Counted from the first letter of the stretch, positions 37,188-46,883 are shown. The stretch: DNA of 64,000 bases from Rathayibacter iranicus NCPPB 2253 = VKM Ac-1602 (GCF_003149025.1 NZ_QGDV01000002.1:124001-188000), one strand, 5' to 3'. Numbers and translations: made by a program. The notes: a model not told the origin generated them from the sequence alone.

Positions 37188-39709
37188 GCACGCAGCGCGC
37201 GTTCGACCGCAGCCAGGTTCTCGATCACGAGACGGCGCAGAGCCGGCACGTCGGGGTTCGCATCGAGCCACTCGTTCGTGGCATCGACAAGTGCCGACGT
37301 GGGCGTCGCCGCCGGGTAGAACCCGACCACCAGATACTCCGCGATCTTGTAACTCTTCGATTCCCAGAGCGAGCGCAGGGCGCCGAAGTAGACCGGAACC
37401 ATCGCGTTGAGCAGATGCGGATCGGACACGCGTTGAAAGCCGAGGCCGGTCGAGCGGACGATCGTGTTCGGTGCAGAGTCGTCGGCGGTGACGGAGTCCC
37501 ACGCCGCGCGCTTCGCTTCCACGGTCGGTAGCGCGGCGCGTGCCTGCGCGGCCGACTGCTGCCCGGTCGCGGTGTTGTCGGAGGCGAGGGCGGCGTCGAT
37601 CTCGTCGGTGCCGACTCGTCCTCCCGCGACGAGCGCGATGAGCAGCTCCCAGCCGAGGTCCGTATCGATGTCCAGTCCCTCGAGGGCGGTGCTGCCGTCG
37701 AGAAGGGCCTGCACGGCGTCGAGGTGCGCGGGCGTCGACGCGAGTGCTGCGAAAAACTTCACGAACTGGAACTGCGCATCGCTGCCGACCGCGGAGGTCT
37801 GGGCGAGGGTCCACAGCGTGTCGCCCGCCTCCTGCACGACCTTGGCCCGGTGCTCGGGCCCGACGTACTGGGTGGCGGTGATCACCAGCTGGTTGAGCAC
37901 GGTGCGGAGCGTCGTCGACTCGGTCTCGGTGGCGATGTTGCTCAGTACGAGGCGAACGAAGTCGCGCGGGGGCGTTTCGGCGTCGCGGGTTGCGTCCCAG
38001 GCCGAGCCCCAGACCAGCGAGCGGGCGAGCGGGCTCTCGATGCTCGCGAGATGCTCGATAGCGATGGCGAGCGAGGCCTCGTCGAGCCGGATTTTCGCGT
38101 AGGCGAGGTCGTCGTCGTTGAGCAGGACGAGGGCTGGGCGAGTGCGTCCGATCAGCTCGGGGACTTCGGTCCGCCCTCCGTCGATGTCGAGCTCGAGTCG
38201 GTCGACGCGCACGAGGCGCTCGCCCTCGAAATCGTAGAGGCCGATCGCCAGGCGGTGCGGGCGGATGGTCGGATACTCCTCGACCGCGCTCTGCAGGATC
38301 GCGAACGAAGCGATCACCCCGTTTTCATCCACGACAATGTCGGGGCGCAGCGTGTTCACTCCTGCGGTCTCGAGCCACTGGGCCGACCATTCGGTGAGAT
38401 CCCGGCCGCTGGTGGCCTCGAGTTCGACCAGGAGATCGCGCAGTTCGGTGTTCGAGAACGCGTGCTTCACGAAGTACGCGTGAACGCCCGCGAGGAATTC
38501 CTTTTCACCGACCCACGCGACGAGCTGCTTGAGCACGGAGGCGCCCTTCGCGTAGGTGATCCCGTCGAAGTTGACCTGCACGTCCTCCAGGTCGTTGATC
38601 GTCGCGACGATCGGGTGCGTCGATGGCAGCTGGTCCTGGCGGTAGGCCCAGCTCTTCTCCATCGCGGCGAAGGTGGTCCACGCCTCGGTCCACTCCGTCG
38701 CCTGGGCGGTGGCGAGCGTGGAGGCGTACTCGGCGAACGATTCGTTCAGCCAGAGGTCGTTCCACCACTTCATCGTGACGAGGTCGCCGAACCACATGTG
38801 CGCGAGCTCGTGCAGAATCGTGACGACCCGGCGCTCCTTGATCGCGTCGGTGACCTTCGAGCGGAACACGTAGGTCTCGGTGAAGGTGACCGCTCCTGCG
38901 TTCTCCATCGCGCCCGCGTTGAACTCCGGGACAAAGAGCTGGTCGTATTTGGCAAACGGATACGGAACTCCGAACTTCTCTTCGTAGAAGGCGAAGCCCT
39001 GCTTGGTCTTCTCGAACACGTAGTCCGCGTCGAGGAAGGGCGCGAGGGAGGCACGGGCGAAGACGCCGAGGGGGATGGTACGGCCGTCAGAGGAAACCAG
39101 CGAGTCGGTCACCGCGACGTACGGACCGGCGATGAGGGCCGTGATGTAGGACGAGATCCGCGGAGTGGGATCGAAGTTCCACGTCGCGGCGCCGTCGCCT
39201 GCGGGCACCGACTCCGGCGTCGGCTGGTTCGAGACGACCTGCCAGGCGGCGGGAGCGGTGACGCTGAAGCGGAAGGTCGCTTTGAGATCCGGCTGCTCGA
39301 ACACCGCGAACACGCGGCGGGAGTCGGGAACCTCGAACTGCGAGTACAGGTAGACCTCGCCGTCGACCGGATCGACGAAGCGATGCAGACCTTCGCCGGT
39401 GTTGGTGTACATCGCGTCGGCGATGACCGTCAGCTCATTCTCGTCCGCGAGCGAGTCAAGGCGAATCCGTACTCCATCGGCGACGTCGGCCGGGTCGAGT
39501 TCGACACCGTTGAGAGTGACGGAGTGGACCGTCCGCGTGATCGCGTCGAGGAAGGTCGCGGCGCCTTCGGTGGCGGAGAAGCGCACCGTGGTCGTGCTCA
39601 GAAAGGTCTCGGCGCCCCGGGTCAGGTCGAGAGCAATGTCGTAGTCGTGAACCTGGATCAGCGAAGCGCGCTGCTGCGCCTCGCTCTGGGTGAGATTGTC
39701 TCCTGGCAC
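37163..39709 (-). CDS. pepN: Aminopeptidase N (PepN)
   Basis: The 848-residue M1-family zinc metallopeptidase removes N-terminal residues from peptides. It has the GAMEN exopeptidase motif as NAGAMENAG (about 260) and the zinc site HELAHMWFGDLVTMKWWNDLWLNESFAEY (about 297-325), with the second zinc Glu. The ERAP1-like C-terminal domain is complete. In related genomes it is next to the DsbA-like protein gene, as here. The last 25 bases overlap prpC. Confidence 0.96.
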   Translation of the reverse strand: MPGDNLTQSEAQQRASLIQVHDYDIALDLTRGAETFLSTTTVRFSATEGAATFLDAITRTVHSVTLNGVELDPADVADGVRIRLDSLADENELTVIADAMYTNTGEGLHRFVDPVDGEVYLYSQFEVPDSRRVFAVFEQPDLKATFRFSVTAPAAWQVVSNQPTPESVPAGDGAATWNFDPTPRISSYITALIAGPYVAVTDSLVSSDGRTIPLGVFARASLAPFLDADYVFEKTKQGFAFYEEKFGVPYPFAKYDQLFVPEFNAGAMENAGAVTFTETYVFRSKVTDAIKERRVVTILHELAHMWFGDLVTMKWWNDLWLNESFAEYASTLATAQATEWTEAWTTFAAMEKSWAYRQDQLPSTHPIVATINDLEDVQVNFDGITYAKGASVLKQLVAWVGEKEFLAGVHAYFVKHAFSNTELRDLLVELEATSGRDLTEWSAQWLETAGVNTLRPDIVVDENGVIASFAILQSAVEEYPTIRPHRLAIGLYDFEGERLVRVDRLELDIDGGRTEVPELIGRTRPALVLLNDDDLAYAKIRLDEASLAIAIEHLASIESPLARSLVWGSAWDATRDAETPPRDFVRLVLSNIATETESTTLRTVLNQLVITATQYVGPEHRAKVVQEAGDTLWTLAQTSAVGSDAQFQFVKFFAALASTPAHLDAVQALLDGSTALEGLDIDTDLGWELLIALVAGGRVGTDEIDAALASDNTATGQQSAAQARAALPTVEAKRAAWDSVTADDSAPNTIVRSTGLGFQRVSDPHLLNAMVPVYFGALRSLWESKSYKIAEYLVVGFYPAATPTSALVDATNEWLDANPDVPALRRLVIENLAAVERALRAQARDARA

Positions 39710-39895
39710 AGGTGTGCTCCATCCGTTCGTTCCGGGCGCTGCCGCCGGGCGCCTGGGGACCGGCGCCGCCGATCCAGCCTAGAGCCGCCGATGGTGCGGG
39801 GATGAGTCCGCTCGGCCACCTCAGCGGCTCCTTGCGGGCCGTGATCGAGGGAAGTCACCAGGAGCGGCAGCGCCGGTGCGGCGTAGCGTTATCTC

Positions 39896-40495
39896 ATGAC
39901 CTTCGTGGATTTTTGGTTCGACCCCTCCTGCCCCTGGGCCTGGATGACCTCGCGCTTCGTGGACGAGGTGGCCCCCGCCCGCGACCTCGACGTGACGTGG
40001 CACATCATGAGCCTCGCCGTCCTCAATGAAGACAAAGACGTCGATGAGGCGTACCGCGCTTTCTTCCCACGCGCACTCCGGTACACACGCCTGGTCGCCG
40101 CCGTCGCCGAGCGCGAGGGTCGAGAGCACGTCAAGGCGCTGTACGACGCGCTCGGCACGCGGATCCACGTGGGCGGTCGCTTCGATGCGGACGCGATCAT
40201 CGCGGAGTCCCTCGCCGAGCTCGGCCTGCCTGCCAGCCTCGCGGCGTTCGCCGACTCGGACGAGTACGACGAACCGATGCGCGCCTCCCACTTCGACGGC
40301 ATCGAACGCGTCGGTCAGGACGTCGGCACGCCCGTCATCGCACTCGGTGATGTGGCGTTCTTCGGTCCCGTGATCTCGCCCACCCCGCGCGGCGAGCAGG
40401 CGCTGACCCTCTGGGACGGCATCGTCGCAGCCGCGTCGTACGACGGCTTCTTCGAGCTCAAGCGCTCGCGCACGCGCGACCCGCAATTCGACTGA
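39896..40495 (+). CDS. DsbA-family protein, mycothiol-dependent nitroreductase type (Rv2466c-like)
   Basis: The 199-residue thioredoxin-fold protein matches the Rv2466c family: DFWFDPSCPWAWMTSRF, VTWHIMSLAVLNED, DVGTPVIALGDVAFFGPVIS and FFELKRTR-like ends. Rv2466c has a Cys-Pro-Trp-Cys active site; here the motif is Cys12-Pro-Trp-Ala15, so the second Cys is missing. It would therefore act as a monothiol enzyme, perhaps using mycothiol directly. Position between pepN and rpiB matches the M. tuberculosis order as I recall it. Confidence 0.9.
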   Translation: MTFVDFWFDPSCPWAWMTSRFVDEVAPARDLDVTWHIMSLAVLNEDKDVDEAYRAFFPRALRYTRLVAAVAEREGREHVKALYDALGTRIHVGGRFDADAIIAESLAELGLPASLAAFADSDEYDEPMRASHFDGIERVGQDVGTPVIALGDVAFFGPVISPTPRGEQALTLWDGIVAAASYDGFFELKRSRTRDPQFD

Positions 40496-40568
40496 CCGCG
40501 CCCGCGGTACTCTGGCTCCCGGCCCCGGCTCCACGGGCCCCCAGACGGCTTTCCCGGAGGACGAGCGC

Positions 40569-41072
40569 GTGCGCATCCACATTGCAACGGACCACGCAGG
40601 GCTGGAATTCAGCCGGCACCTGATCGAGCACCTCGGTTCCGCCGGTCACGACGTGATCGACCACGGACCGACGTCCTACGACCCGCTCGATGACTACCCC
40701 TCCTTCTGCATCAACGCCGCGGCTGCTGTCGTGCGCGACCAGGAGGCGGGCGTCGAAGCACTCGGCATCGTCTTCGGCGGCTCCGGCAACGGCGAGCAGA
40801 TCGCCGCGAACAAGGTGGCGGGAGTGCGGGCCGCGCTGGTCTGGAACCTCAGTACCGCGGTCCTGGCTCGCGCGCACAATGACGCGAACGTGATCTCGAT
40901 CGGCGCCCGACAGCACTCGGTTGCAGAGGCGACGAGCTTCATTGATGCGTTCGTCGCCGAGCCGTTCAGCTTCGAGGAGCGGCACGTGCGCCGGATCGCG
41001 CAGTTGGCCGAGTACGAGGCGACCGGCGACATTGCCGGCCGGGTCGTCGACTCCGCTGCGAAGGAGCGTTGA
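40569..41072 (+). CDS. rpiB: Ribose-5-phosphate isomerase B
   Basis: RpiB interconverts ribose-5-phosphate and ribulose-5-phosphate in the pentose phosphate pathway. The 167-residue protein starts MRIHIATDHAGLEF and has GGSGNGEQIAANKV, the version without the active Cys that is seen in mycobacterial enzymes, where a Glu takes the catalytic role. The start codon is GTG at 40569. Its stop is directly followed by the GTG of nei. Confidence 0.95.
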   Translation: MRIHIATDHAGLEFSRHLIEHLGSAGHDVIDHGPTSYDPLDDYPSFCINAAAAVVRDQEAGVEALGIVFGGSGNGEQIAANKVAGVRAALVWNLSTAVLARAHNDANVISIGARQHSVAEATSFIDAFVAEPFSFEERHVRRIAQLAEYEATGDIAGRVVDSAAKER

Positions 41073-41990
41073 GTGCCCGAGGGCCATTCCGTCCACCGGA
41101 TCGCTCTGCAATTCGAGCGCGACGTCGTCGGCCACCGAGTCGCGATGAGCAGTCCGCAGGGTCGCTTCGCTGAGGGAGCTGCGCTCCTCGACGGCCGTGA
41201 GGTGCAGACGTCGACCGCGGTCGGCAAGCACCTGCTGCTGCGCTTCGAGGGCGAACTCACTCTGCACGTCCATCTCGGTCTCTACGGGGCCTGGGACTTT
41301 CTCGGCCGTGTCTCGCCGCTGTTCCCGGACAGCACGGCGGGGAGCAGCATCGGGGCGCCGCGCCGGCGCCGCGCCGTGCGCCTGTCCGAGACGGAGCACG
41401 AGACTGACGAAGACCTGGAGGAATTCCCGCCTGCACCTGTGGGCGCCGTGCGCGTGCGGATTCAGACGGAGGAGACCGTCGCCGATCTGCGCGGCCCCAC
41501 TGCCTGCGAGGTGATGGTCCCCGCTCAGGTGGACGCCCTGCTCGCCCGGCTCGGCCCCGATCCCGCCACCGACGACTCCGACGAGGCCCGTGACCGTTTC
41601 GTGAACCGGCTCCGCGCGACCGCGACTCCGGTCGGCCTGGTGCTGATGGACCAGTCGGTGGTGAGCGGCATTGGCAACATTTACCGCGCCGAATTGCTCT
41701 ACCGCGCCGGGCTCGACCCGCACGTGCCGGGCAAGCAGGTGCCGCTCGAGGTCGCTCGCGAACTGTGGGCCGACTGGGCGCACCTTTTGGAGGATGGCAT
41801 CCGCACCGGGATGATGATCACCCGGCGCGGCCTGACCTCCTCCGAGCGCTCCACGGCCGTGCGCAGTCGGGCCGAGCGCAACTACGTCTACAAGCGTGAA
41901 GGGCTGCCGTGCCGCGTCTGCGGGACGAACGTCCTGCTGGAGGAGATCGGCGGGCGCAAGCTGTACTGGTGCCCGGTGTGCCAGTCGTGA
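41073..41990 (+). CDS. nei: Fpg/Nei-family DNA glycosylase (endonuclease VIII)
   Basis: The 305-residue base-excision enzyme removes oxidised bases. It begins VPEGHSVHRIALQF, whose Pro2 and Glu3 are the catalytic residues after removal of the first residue, then GKHLLLRFEGELTLHVHLGLYGAWDF. The H2TH region (VLMDQSVVSGIGNIYRAELLYRAGLDP) and a C-terminal zinc finger with CRVCGT...WCPVCQ follow. It may be Nei2-type. It begins directly after rpiB and overlaps the amidohydrolase gene by four bases. Confidence 0.94.
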   Translation: MPEGHSVHRIALQFERDVVGHRVAMSSPQGRFAEGAALLDGREVQTSTAVGKHLLLRFEGELTLHVHLGLYGAWDFLGRVSPLFPDSTAGSSIGAPRRRRAVRLSETEHETDEDLEEFPPAPVGAVRVRIQTEETVADLRGPTACEVMVPAQVDALLARLGPDPATDDSDEARDRFVNRLRATATPVGLVLMDQSVVSGIGNIYRAELLYRAGLDPHVPGKQVPLEVARELWADWAHLLEDGIRTGMMITRRGLTSSERSTAVRSRAERNYVYKREGLPCRVCGTNVLLEEIGGRKLYWCPVCQS

Positions 41991-43474
41991 GCGGAGCGAG
42001 CGAGCGGATCACTGCCGAGGAGCGTCGCGGGCTCGTGCTGCGCGACGCGCGCCTGCTCGGGGCGGCCGAGCCAGTCTCGGTGCTGCTGCGCGGCGGGCGG
42101 ATCGAGGCGATCGGAGCGGCAGCCATGGCCGGTCCCGGCGACGACGTCCGTGAACTTGACGGTCGCTGGCTGCTGCCGGGCCTCTGGGATGAGCACGTGC
42201 ACTTCTCACAGTGGGCGATGACCGCGCCGCGACTCGACGTCTCGGCGACCGACTCCGCACGCGAGGTCGCTGAGTCGGTGCGCGCAAAGCTGATGACCGC
42301 TCCCGGACCGGGGACTCTGGTGGGATTCGGCTTCCGTGACGGGCTCTGGGCCGAGCCGCCGACGACAGCACTGCTCGACGAGGTCGCAGCGGAGCGACCC
42401 GTCGTCCTCATCAGCGGCGATCTGCATTGCGCCTGGCTCAATACCGCCGCCTACCGGCGATACGGATTCCCGGTGCAAAATGACCTTCTTCGCGAGGACC
42501 GGTGCTTCGCGCTGGTCACCGCGCTCGGGGCGCTCAGCGACGAGGACCTTGACGTTCTCGTCGAGACGGCGGCGCAGCGGGCGGCGGCGCGCGGTGTCGT
42601 CGGAGTGGTCGATCTCGAGATGCGCTGGAACGCGGGGGACTGGACCCGGCGAGTCGGCCGTGGCATCCGCTCGCTCCGCGTCGAGACGGGCGTCTACCGC
42701 GACCACCTCGACCGCGCCCTCGCCGAGAAGTTCCGCTCGGGCGACGAGATCCCCGGCGCCGCCGGCCTCGTGCGGATGGGTCGGCTCAAAGTCCTGATTG
42801 ACGGCTCGCTGAACACCCGGACGGCGTACTGCGTCGACCCCTACATCGGGCACGGCGGGCGTGGCGCGCTCACGGTCGACCTGCACGAACTCGACGCACT
42901 GCTTGCCCGAGCGGCGGCGGGCGGCATCCGTTCGAGCGTGCACGCGATCGGCGATGCCGCGGCGACCGTCGCTCTCGACGCGCTCGGCCGGATCGGCGGA
43001 GGCCGGATCGAGCACGCGCAACTGCTCTCCGACTCAGACCTGCCGCGCTTCGCGGCGCTCGGAGTGGAGGCGGGTGTTCAGCCGGCTCATGCGCTCGATG
43101 ACCACGACGTGGCGGACCGCTACTGGGCGGGTCGTACAGGCCGCGCTTTCGCGCTCCGCTCTCTCTTCGACTCCGGAGCGACGGTCGTGCTCGGCTCGGA
43201 CGCGCCGGTGGCTCCGCTGGACCCGTGGGTCGCGATCTCGGCGGCCGTTTCCCGCGCGTTGCCCGGCAACGAGCCGTGGCATCCGGAGCAGCGGGTCAGC
43301 GTCGAGGAGGCGATCATCGCCTCCACACGCGTCCGCCGCCTGTGCCCGCAGCCGGGTGACGTGGCGGACCTCGTGATCGTCGACCGAAACCCACTTACAG
43401 CTGACGCAGGAGCCCTGCGCTCGATGCCGGTCGCCGCGACTCTCTTAGCTGGGCGCGTCACTCACGAACTCTGA
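41987..43474 (+). CDS. Amidohydrolase, YtcJ-like
   Basis: The 495-residue metal-dependent hydrolase of the amidohydrolase superfamily has LPGLWDEHVHFSQW (the HxH metal motif), GDLHCAWLN, GSLNTRTAYC, HAIGDAAATVALDAL and SDAPVAPLDPW. The substrate is unknown; YtcJ-type enzymes hydrolyse amides or formamides. GTG 41987 is the natural start since it overlaps the nei stop by GTGA; a longer frame would lie inside nei. Confidence 0.88.
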   Translation: MSGASERITAEERRGLVLRDARLLGAAEPVSVLLRGGRIEAIGAAAMAGPGDDVRELDGRWLLPGLWDEHVHFSQWAMTAPRLDVSATDSAREVAESVRAKLMTAPGPGTLVGFGFRDGLWAEPPTTALLDEVAAERPVVLISGDLHCAWLNTAAYRRYGFPVQNDLLREDRCFALVTALGALSDEDLDVLVETAAQRAAARGVVGVVDLEMRWNAGDWTRRVGRGIRSLRVETGVYRDHLDRALAEKFRSGDEIPGAAGLVRMGRLKVLIDGSLNTRTAYCVDPYIGHGGRGALTVDLHELDALLARAAAGGIRSSVHAIGDAAATVALDALGRIGGGRIEHAQLLSDSDLPRFAALGVEAGVQPAHALDDHDVADRYWAGRTGRAFALRSLFDSGATVVLGSDAPVAPLDPWVAISAAVSRALPGNEPWHPEQRVSVEEAIIASTRVRRLCPQPGDVADLVIVDRNPLTADAGALRSMPVAATLLAGRVTHEL

Positions 43475-43515
43475 CGCACCCGGTCCTCCCTCCCGCGAAG
43501 GACGTCGAGAGCGGC

Positions 43516-44004
43516 CTAGCTCTCGCTGACGTGAGCGAAGAGGAACCAGCGGTCCTTCTCGAGACCGCGGCCGATCTCGATCGCGACGTCCTGGCTGCTC
43601 GCGTCGATGTCGGCGAGTTCGGCGATGGCCGTGTTCACGGTCGCGATCGCGACGTCCATCTGCCGGATGATCTCGACAATCGCGTTCTCGGAGCGCTGGA
43701 AGCCGGGGGTGAGCGGCTCGGACTGCGTCGCCGAAGCGACCGTTTGGATACGCGCGTCGACGGGAAGGCCCAGAGCGACGACACGCTCGGCGGCGAGGTC
43801 GGCCCACTCGATCGCACGGCCCACGATCGCGTCAAGCAGTTCGTGCACGCCAATGAAGTTCGCGCCGCGGACGTGCCAGTGCGCCTGCTTGCCGTTGACG
43901 GCGAGGGCGGTCATCTCGACGACGACCGGGCTGAGGAACTGCGCGACTCCGGATGCGACATCCGGGTTCGACGAGGTGAGCGACGGGACGGATGTGGTGG
44001 ACAT
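43516..44004 (-). CDS. dps: Dps-type ferritin-like DNA-binding protein
   Basis: The 162-residue product is a Dps-family mini-ferritin, which oxidises Fe(II) with peroxide, stores iron and can bind DNA. The ferroxidase motif has His42 (AHWHV), His54, Asp58, Asp69 and Glu73 (FIGVHELLDAIVGRAIEWAD, then LAAERV). The N-terminal 20 residues are polar and may bind DNA. AAGGAAG precedes the ATG on the minus strand. Its convergent neighbour is the amidohydrolase gene. Confidence 0.94.
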   Translation of the reverse strand: MSTTSVPSLTSSNPDVASGVAQFLSPVVVEMTALAVNGKQAHWHVRGANFIGVHELLDAIVGRAIEWADLAAERVVALGLPVDARIQTVASATQSEPLTPGFQRSENAIVEIIRQMDVAIATVNTAIAELADIDASSQDVAIEIGRGLEKDRWFLFAHVSES

Positions 44005-44207
44005 CGTCTTCCTTCCGAGAGGGGGTGATGAACTGTCGACACTACGCAGATCGTGAGCCGGCGCAAGCAAGCGCAGGCTCGGCTCAGTCGGGCACAGGGT
44101 AGGCTCACCCGCCCGCGATCCGGGGGTTCGCCTCCGGGTCCGCTGGTGTGCGCGCCGGTACGCTCGACCGGGTTGCCGCGCCTGGCAGAACCAGATGGGA
44201 GGAGCGG

Positions 44208-45551
44208 ATGAGCGACGCGACATCGGCTCTTGGCGAGGCCACCCGTGCCTATCTCCGACTCTGGAGCAGAGTGCCGCGCGAAGTGCTCTCGCTGGTGCTC
44301 GCCCTCCCGCTCGTCATCGTCGGCGCGTTCTGCGCGGGAGCCGCGCTCGCGCTCGCGCTCGGACTGCTCGGCGTCCTCATCGGGCTGGTCTTTCTCCCCG
44401 CCGCCCTCTACGTCGCGCGTTTCTTCTCCCGGGCAGCGGTCGGCCTGGACGTTCTGGCCGGTCGACCCGCCGTGCAGGATCCGCAATGGCGACGGGCGCC
44501 GGCATCGGGCACCTCCGCCACCTTCGCGCTTTACGGGCCGGTGATCGACGGCCACTACTGGCTGGCGCTCCTGCACACGCTCCTTGTCGCTCCACTGCTC
44601 GCCATCCTGTTCGGTCTCGTCCTCCTGCTCTGGGTCGCCGCGGGTCCCGGCACCGTCGTCTCGGCTTTCGGCGGTGGCAGCTCGGGGGTGGTGAATGTGC
44701 TGGCCGAGCAGACCGCGAACGCCCTCCGCATTCCAGAGCCGCCTAATGGATTCGTCACCGCGGCCGCCGTCGCCGTCACGGTGCTGTTCGTCACGACGCT
44801 CCCGTTCGTGACCCGCGGTCTCACGCTCGCGCGGTTCCTCGTCGACCGCCTCCTGCTCGGGCCATGGGAGTCGGAGGCACTCCAACGCGAGGTCGCCGAA
44901 CTCAGCGCTTCCCGTGGCGCGGCCGTCGCCGCCGAGGACCGGGCACTGCGACAGCTCGAGCGTGACATCCACGACGGACCCCAGCAACGCCTCCTGCGCG
45001 TGCAGATGGACCTCGCCTCCGCCCGGACCCGGATCGCCGCCGACCCCGAGTCGGCCGTCACTCTCGTCGACGAGGCGCGCGAGCACGTTCGGGCCGCGCT
45101 CGACGAACTCCGCGCGCTCTCCCGAGGCGTGGCGCCACCGATTCTCCAGGACCGCGGATTCGAGGCTGCCGTGCTCTCGCTCGCGGCACTCAGCCCGGTC
45201 CCCGTCGAGGTGCTGACCGAGCACTCGGTGGCCGATGTGCCGCCCGAGGTGGAGCGCAGCGTCTACTTCGTCCTCGCCGAACTGTTCGCGAATGCCTCGA
45301 AGCATGCCTCCGCGCGCTCGATCCGTGTGTACCTCGATACCCGCGACGCCGGACCGGCAGGGGAGCGTTGGCTCGACGCGTGGGTGATTGACGATGGAGT
45401 CGGCGGCGCCGCCGCGGTCGCCGGTCACGGCCTTGAGGGGATCGGCGGGCGGGTCAGGGGGCTGCAGGGGCTGCTGACGGTGGAGTCGCCGCTCGGCGGG
45501 CCGACCACGATCGGCGTTCACGTTCCCTTCCGTCCGACGGCCCTATCCTGA
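44208..45551 (+). CDS. Sensor histidine kinase (LiaS/DesK-like HisKA_3)
   Basis: The 447-residue protein has an N-terminal membrane part (about four hydrophobic segments in residues 20-210, resembling the PF13796 sensor domain) and a cytosolic HisKA_3 domain with ERDIHDGPQQRL, whose phospho-acceptor is His255. The ATPase domain shows an N box FANASKHASA, a D box IDDGVGGA and a G box GHGLEGIGGRV. It probably senses an envelope signal. GGGAGGAG lies before ATG 44208. The response regulator gene follows four bases after its stop. Confidence 0.94.
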   Translation: MSDATSALGEATRAYLRLWSRVPREVLSLVLALPLVIVGAFCAGAALALALGLLGVLIGLVFLPAALYVARFFSRAAVGLDVLAGRPAVQDPQWRRAPASGTSATFALYGPVIDGHYWLALLHTLLVAPLLAILFGLVLLLWVAAGPGTVVSAFGGGSSGVVNVLAEQTANALRIPEPPNGFVTAAAVAVTVLFVTTLPFVTRGLTLARFLVDRLLLGPWESEALQREVAELSASRGAAVAAEDRALRQLERDIHDGPQQRLLRVQMDLASARTRIAADPESAVTLVDEAREHVRAALDELRALSRGVAPPILQDRGFEAAVLSLAALSPVPVEVLTEHSVADVPPEVERSVYFVLAELFANASKHASARSIRVYLDTRDAGPAGERWLDAWVIDDGVGGAAAVAGHGLEGIGGRVRGLQGLLTVESPLGGPTTIGVHVPFRPTALS

Positions 45552-45555
45552 GCGG

Positions 45556-46215
45556 GTGCCCGTCATCCGCGTCGCCATCGCCGAGGACTCGGTCCTCCTG
45601 CGCGAGGGCCTCGTCCGTCTTTTCGAGGACGCGGGCTTCGACTCCGTTGGGGCATTCGGCGACGCCGACGGCCTGCTCGCTGACCTCGCTCGCGACCCGG
45701 GAGGCGTCGACGTCGCGGTGCTCGATGTGCGCATGCCGCCCACTTTCCGTGACGAGGGCGTGCGCGCGGCGCTAGAGATCCGCCGCCGCCACCCCGGGAT
45801 CGCCGTCCTCTTGCTGAGCCAGTACGTCGAAGTGACGTACGCGCAGGAGTTGCTCGGCTCCGGCGACGGTGGCCTCGGCTACTTGCTCAAGGACAGAGTC
45901 GCGTCGGTGGACGAGCTCCGCGACGCTGTCGAGCGCGTCGCCGCCGGGGGAACGGTCCTGGATCCGCAGGTTGTCGCCTCTCTGCTGCACCGTCATCGTG
46001 ATCCGCTGGCCGCCCTCACGCCGCGAGAACGCGAAGTGCTGGAGCAGATGGCGCAGGGCAGGACGAATGCCGGTGTCGCCACGGCCCTGTTCGTCGGCGT
46101 CGGTGCCGTTGAGAAGAACGTCACCGCGATCTTCCAGAAGCTGGGGCTCGAGGACTCGGGCTCCGACCATCGACGCGTGCTGGCCGTGCTCGCGTGGCTG
46201 CGCGCGGGCCGTTGA
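45556..46215 (+). CDS. LuxR-family (NarL-type) response regulator
   Basis: The 219-residue regulator has a receiver domain with Asp57 in VAVLDVRMPP as the phospho-acceptor, acidic residues Glu10-Asp11 and Lys near 110, and a C-terminal LuxR helix-turn-helix (LTPREREVLEQMAQGRTNAGVATALFVGVGAVEKNV). The partner kinase is directly upstream. GTG 45556 starts it. Target genes are not known; the gamma-carbonic anhydrase gene follows 22 bases after the stop. Confidence 0.94.
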   Translation: MPVIRVAIAEDSVLLREGLVRLFEDAGFDSVGAFGDADGLLADLARDPGGVDVAVLDVRMPPTFRDEGVRAALEIRRRHPGIAVLLLSQYVEVTYAQELLGSGDGGLGYLLKDRVASVDELRDAVERVAAGGTVLDPQVVASLLHRHRDPLAALTPREREVLEQMAQGRTNAGVATALFVGVGAVEKNVTAIFQKLGLEDSGSDHRRVLAVLAWLRAGR

Positions 46216-46237
46216 AGGCTACTGAGAGGATCATCCG

Positions 46238-46777
46238 ATGTCACCGACTCTTTCGCAGGGCGCTCGCGTTCTCTCCCTGGCCGGTGGGCGCACGCCGGTC
46301 ATCGCCGCCTCCGCCTGGGTAGCGCCTGGAGCCGTGATCATCGGCTCGGTGCGCCTTGGCGAGCGGACGAGCGTCTGGTACGGAGCAGTCCTCCGCGCGG
46401 AGCACGCACGGATCGAGCTCGGCGAAGGCAGCAATCTGCAGGACGGTGTCATCGTGCACGTCGATGAGGGCTTCGACGCCATGATCGGCGCGGACGTCTC
46501 GGTCGGGCACAACGCCGTCCTGCACGGCTGCACTCTGGAGGAGGGCGTGCTCGTGGGGATGAACGCGACGGTTCTCAACGGCGCCACCATCGGGGCGGGA
46601 TCGCTGGTTGCGGCGGGCGCCGTGGTGCTGGAGGGCGCGACCGTCCCGCCCGGATCTCTCGTCGCCGGTGTTCCGGCCAAGGTGCGCCGAGAACTGTCCG
46701 AGGAAGAGCGCGCGGATATCCGCCGAAACGCCGCGTCGTACATCATCCTGACCGAGGAGCACCGCGCCGCGGAGTGA
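46238..46777 (+). CDS. Gamma-carbonic anhydrase family protein
   Basis: The 179-residue protein has the left-handed beta-helix repeat (IGADVSVGHNAVLHGCTLEEGVLVGM) with the metal His in HVDEG, GHNAVLHGC. Some members are active zinc or iron carbonic anhydrases; others are acetyltransferase-like. It is 22 bases after the response regulator and may be part of that transcript, though a separate promoter is possible. Confidence 0.9.
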   Translation: MSPTLSQGARVLSLAGGRTPVIAASAWVAPGAVIIGSVRLGERTSVWYGAVLRAEHARIELGEGSNLQDGVIVHVDEGFDAMIGADVSVGHNAVLHGCTLEEGVLVGMNATVLNGATIGAGSLVAAGAVVLEGATVPPGSLVAGVPAKVRRELSEEERADIRRNAASYIILTEEHRAAE

Positions 46778-46809
46778 ATCATCGCATGGTAGCTGTGGCA
46801 CAGCCACGG

Positions 46810-46883
46810 TGGAGGGGCTGACGAGAATCGAACTCGCATCATCTGTTTGGAAGACAGAGGCTTTACCACTAAGCTACAGCCCC
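46810..46883 (-). tRNA. tRNA-Gly (TCC anticodon)
   Basis: On the minus strand GGGGCTG pairs with CAGCCCC. The anticodon stem TCTGT/ACAGA encloses CTTCCAA (anticodon TCC), the T arm contains GAGTTCGATTCTC and CCA is encoded. The cloverleaf is clean. Confidence 0.94.

Noticed and set aside
37724-39805. 693-codon open frame on the plus strand opposite pepN
   Set aside because: It mirrors pepN, which has complete M1 motifs, and shows no protein-family features.
43911-45521. 536-codon minus-strand frame opposite the histidine kinase
   Set aside because: It is low-complexity and rich in Arg, Glu and Gly, and it mirrors the kinase gene and crosses the dps start.
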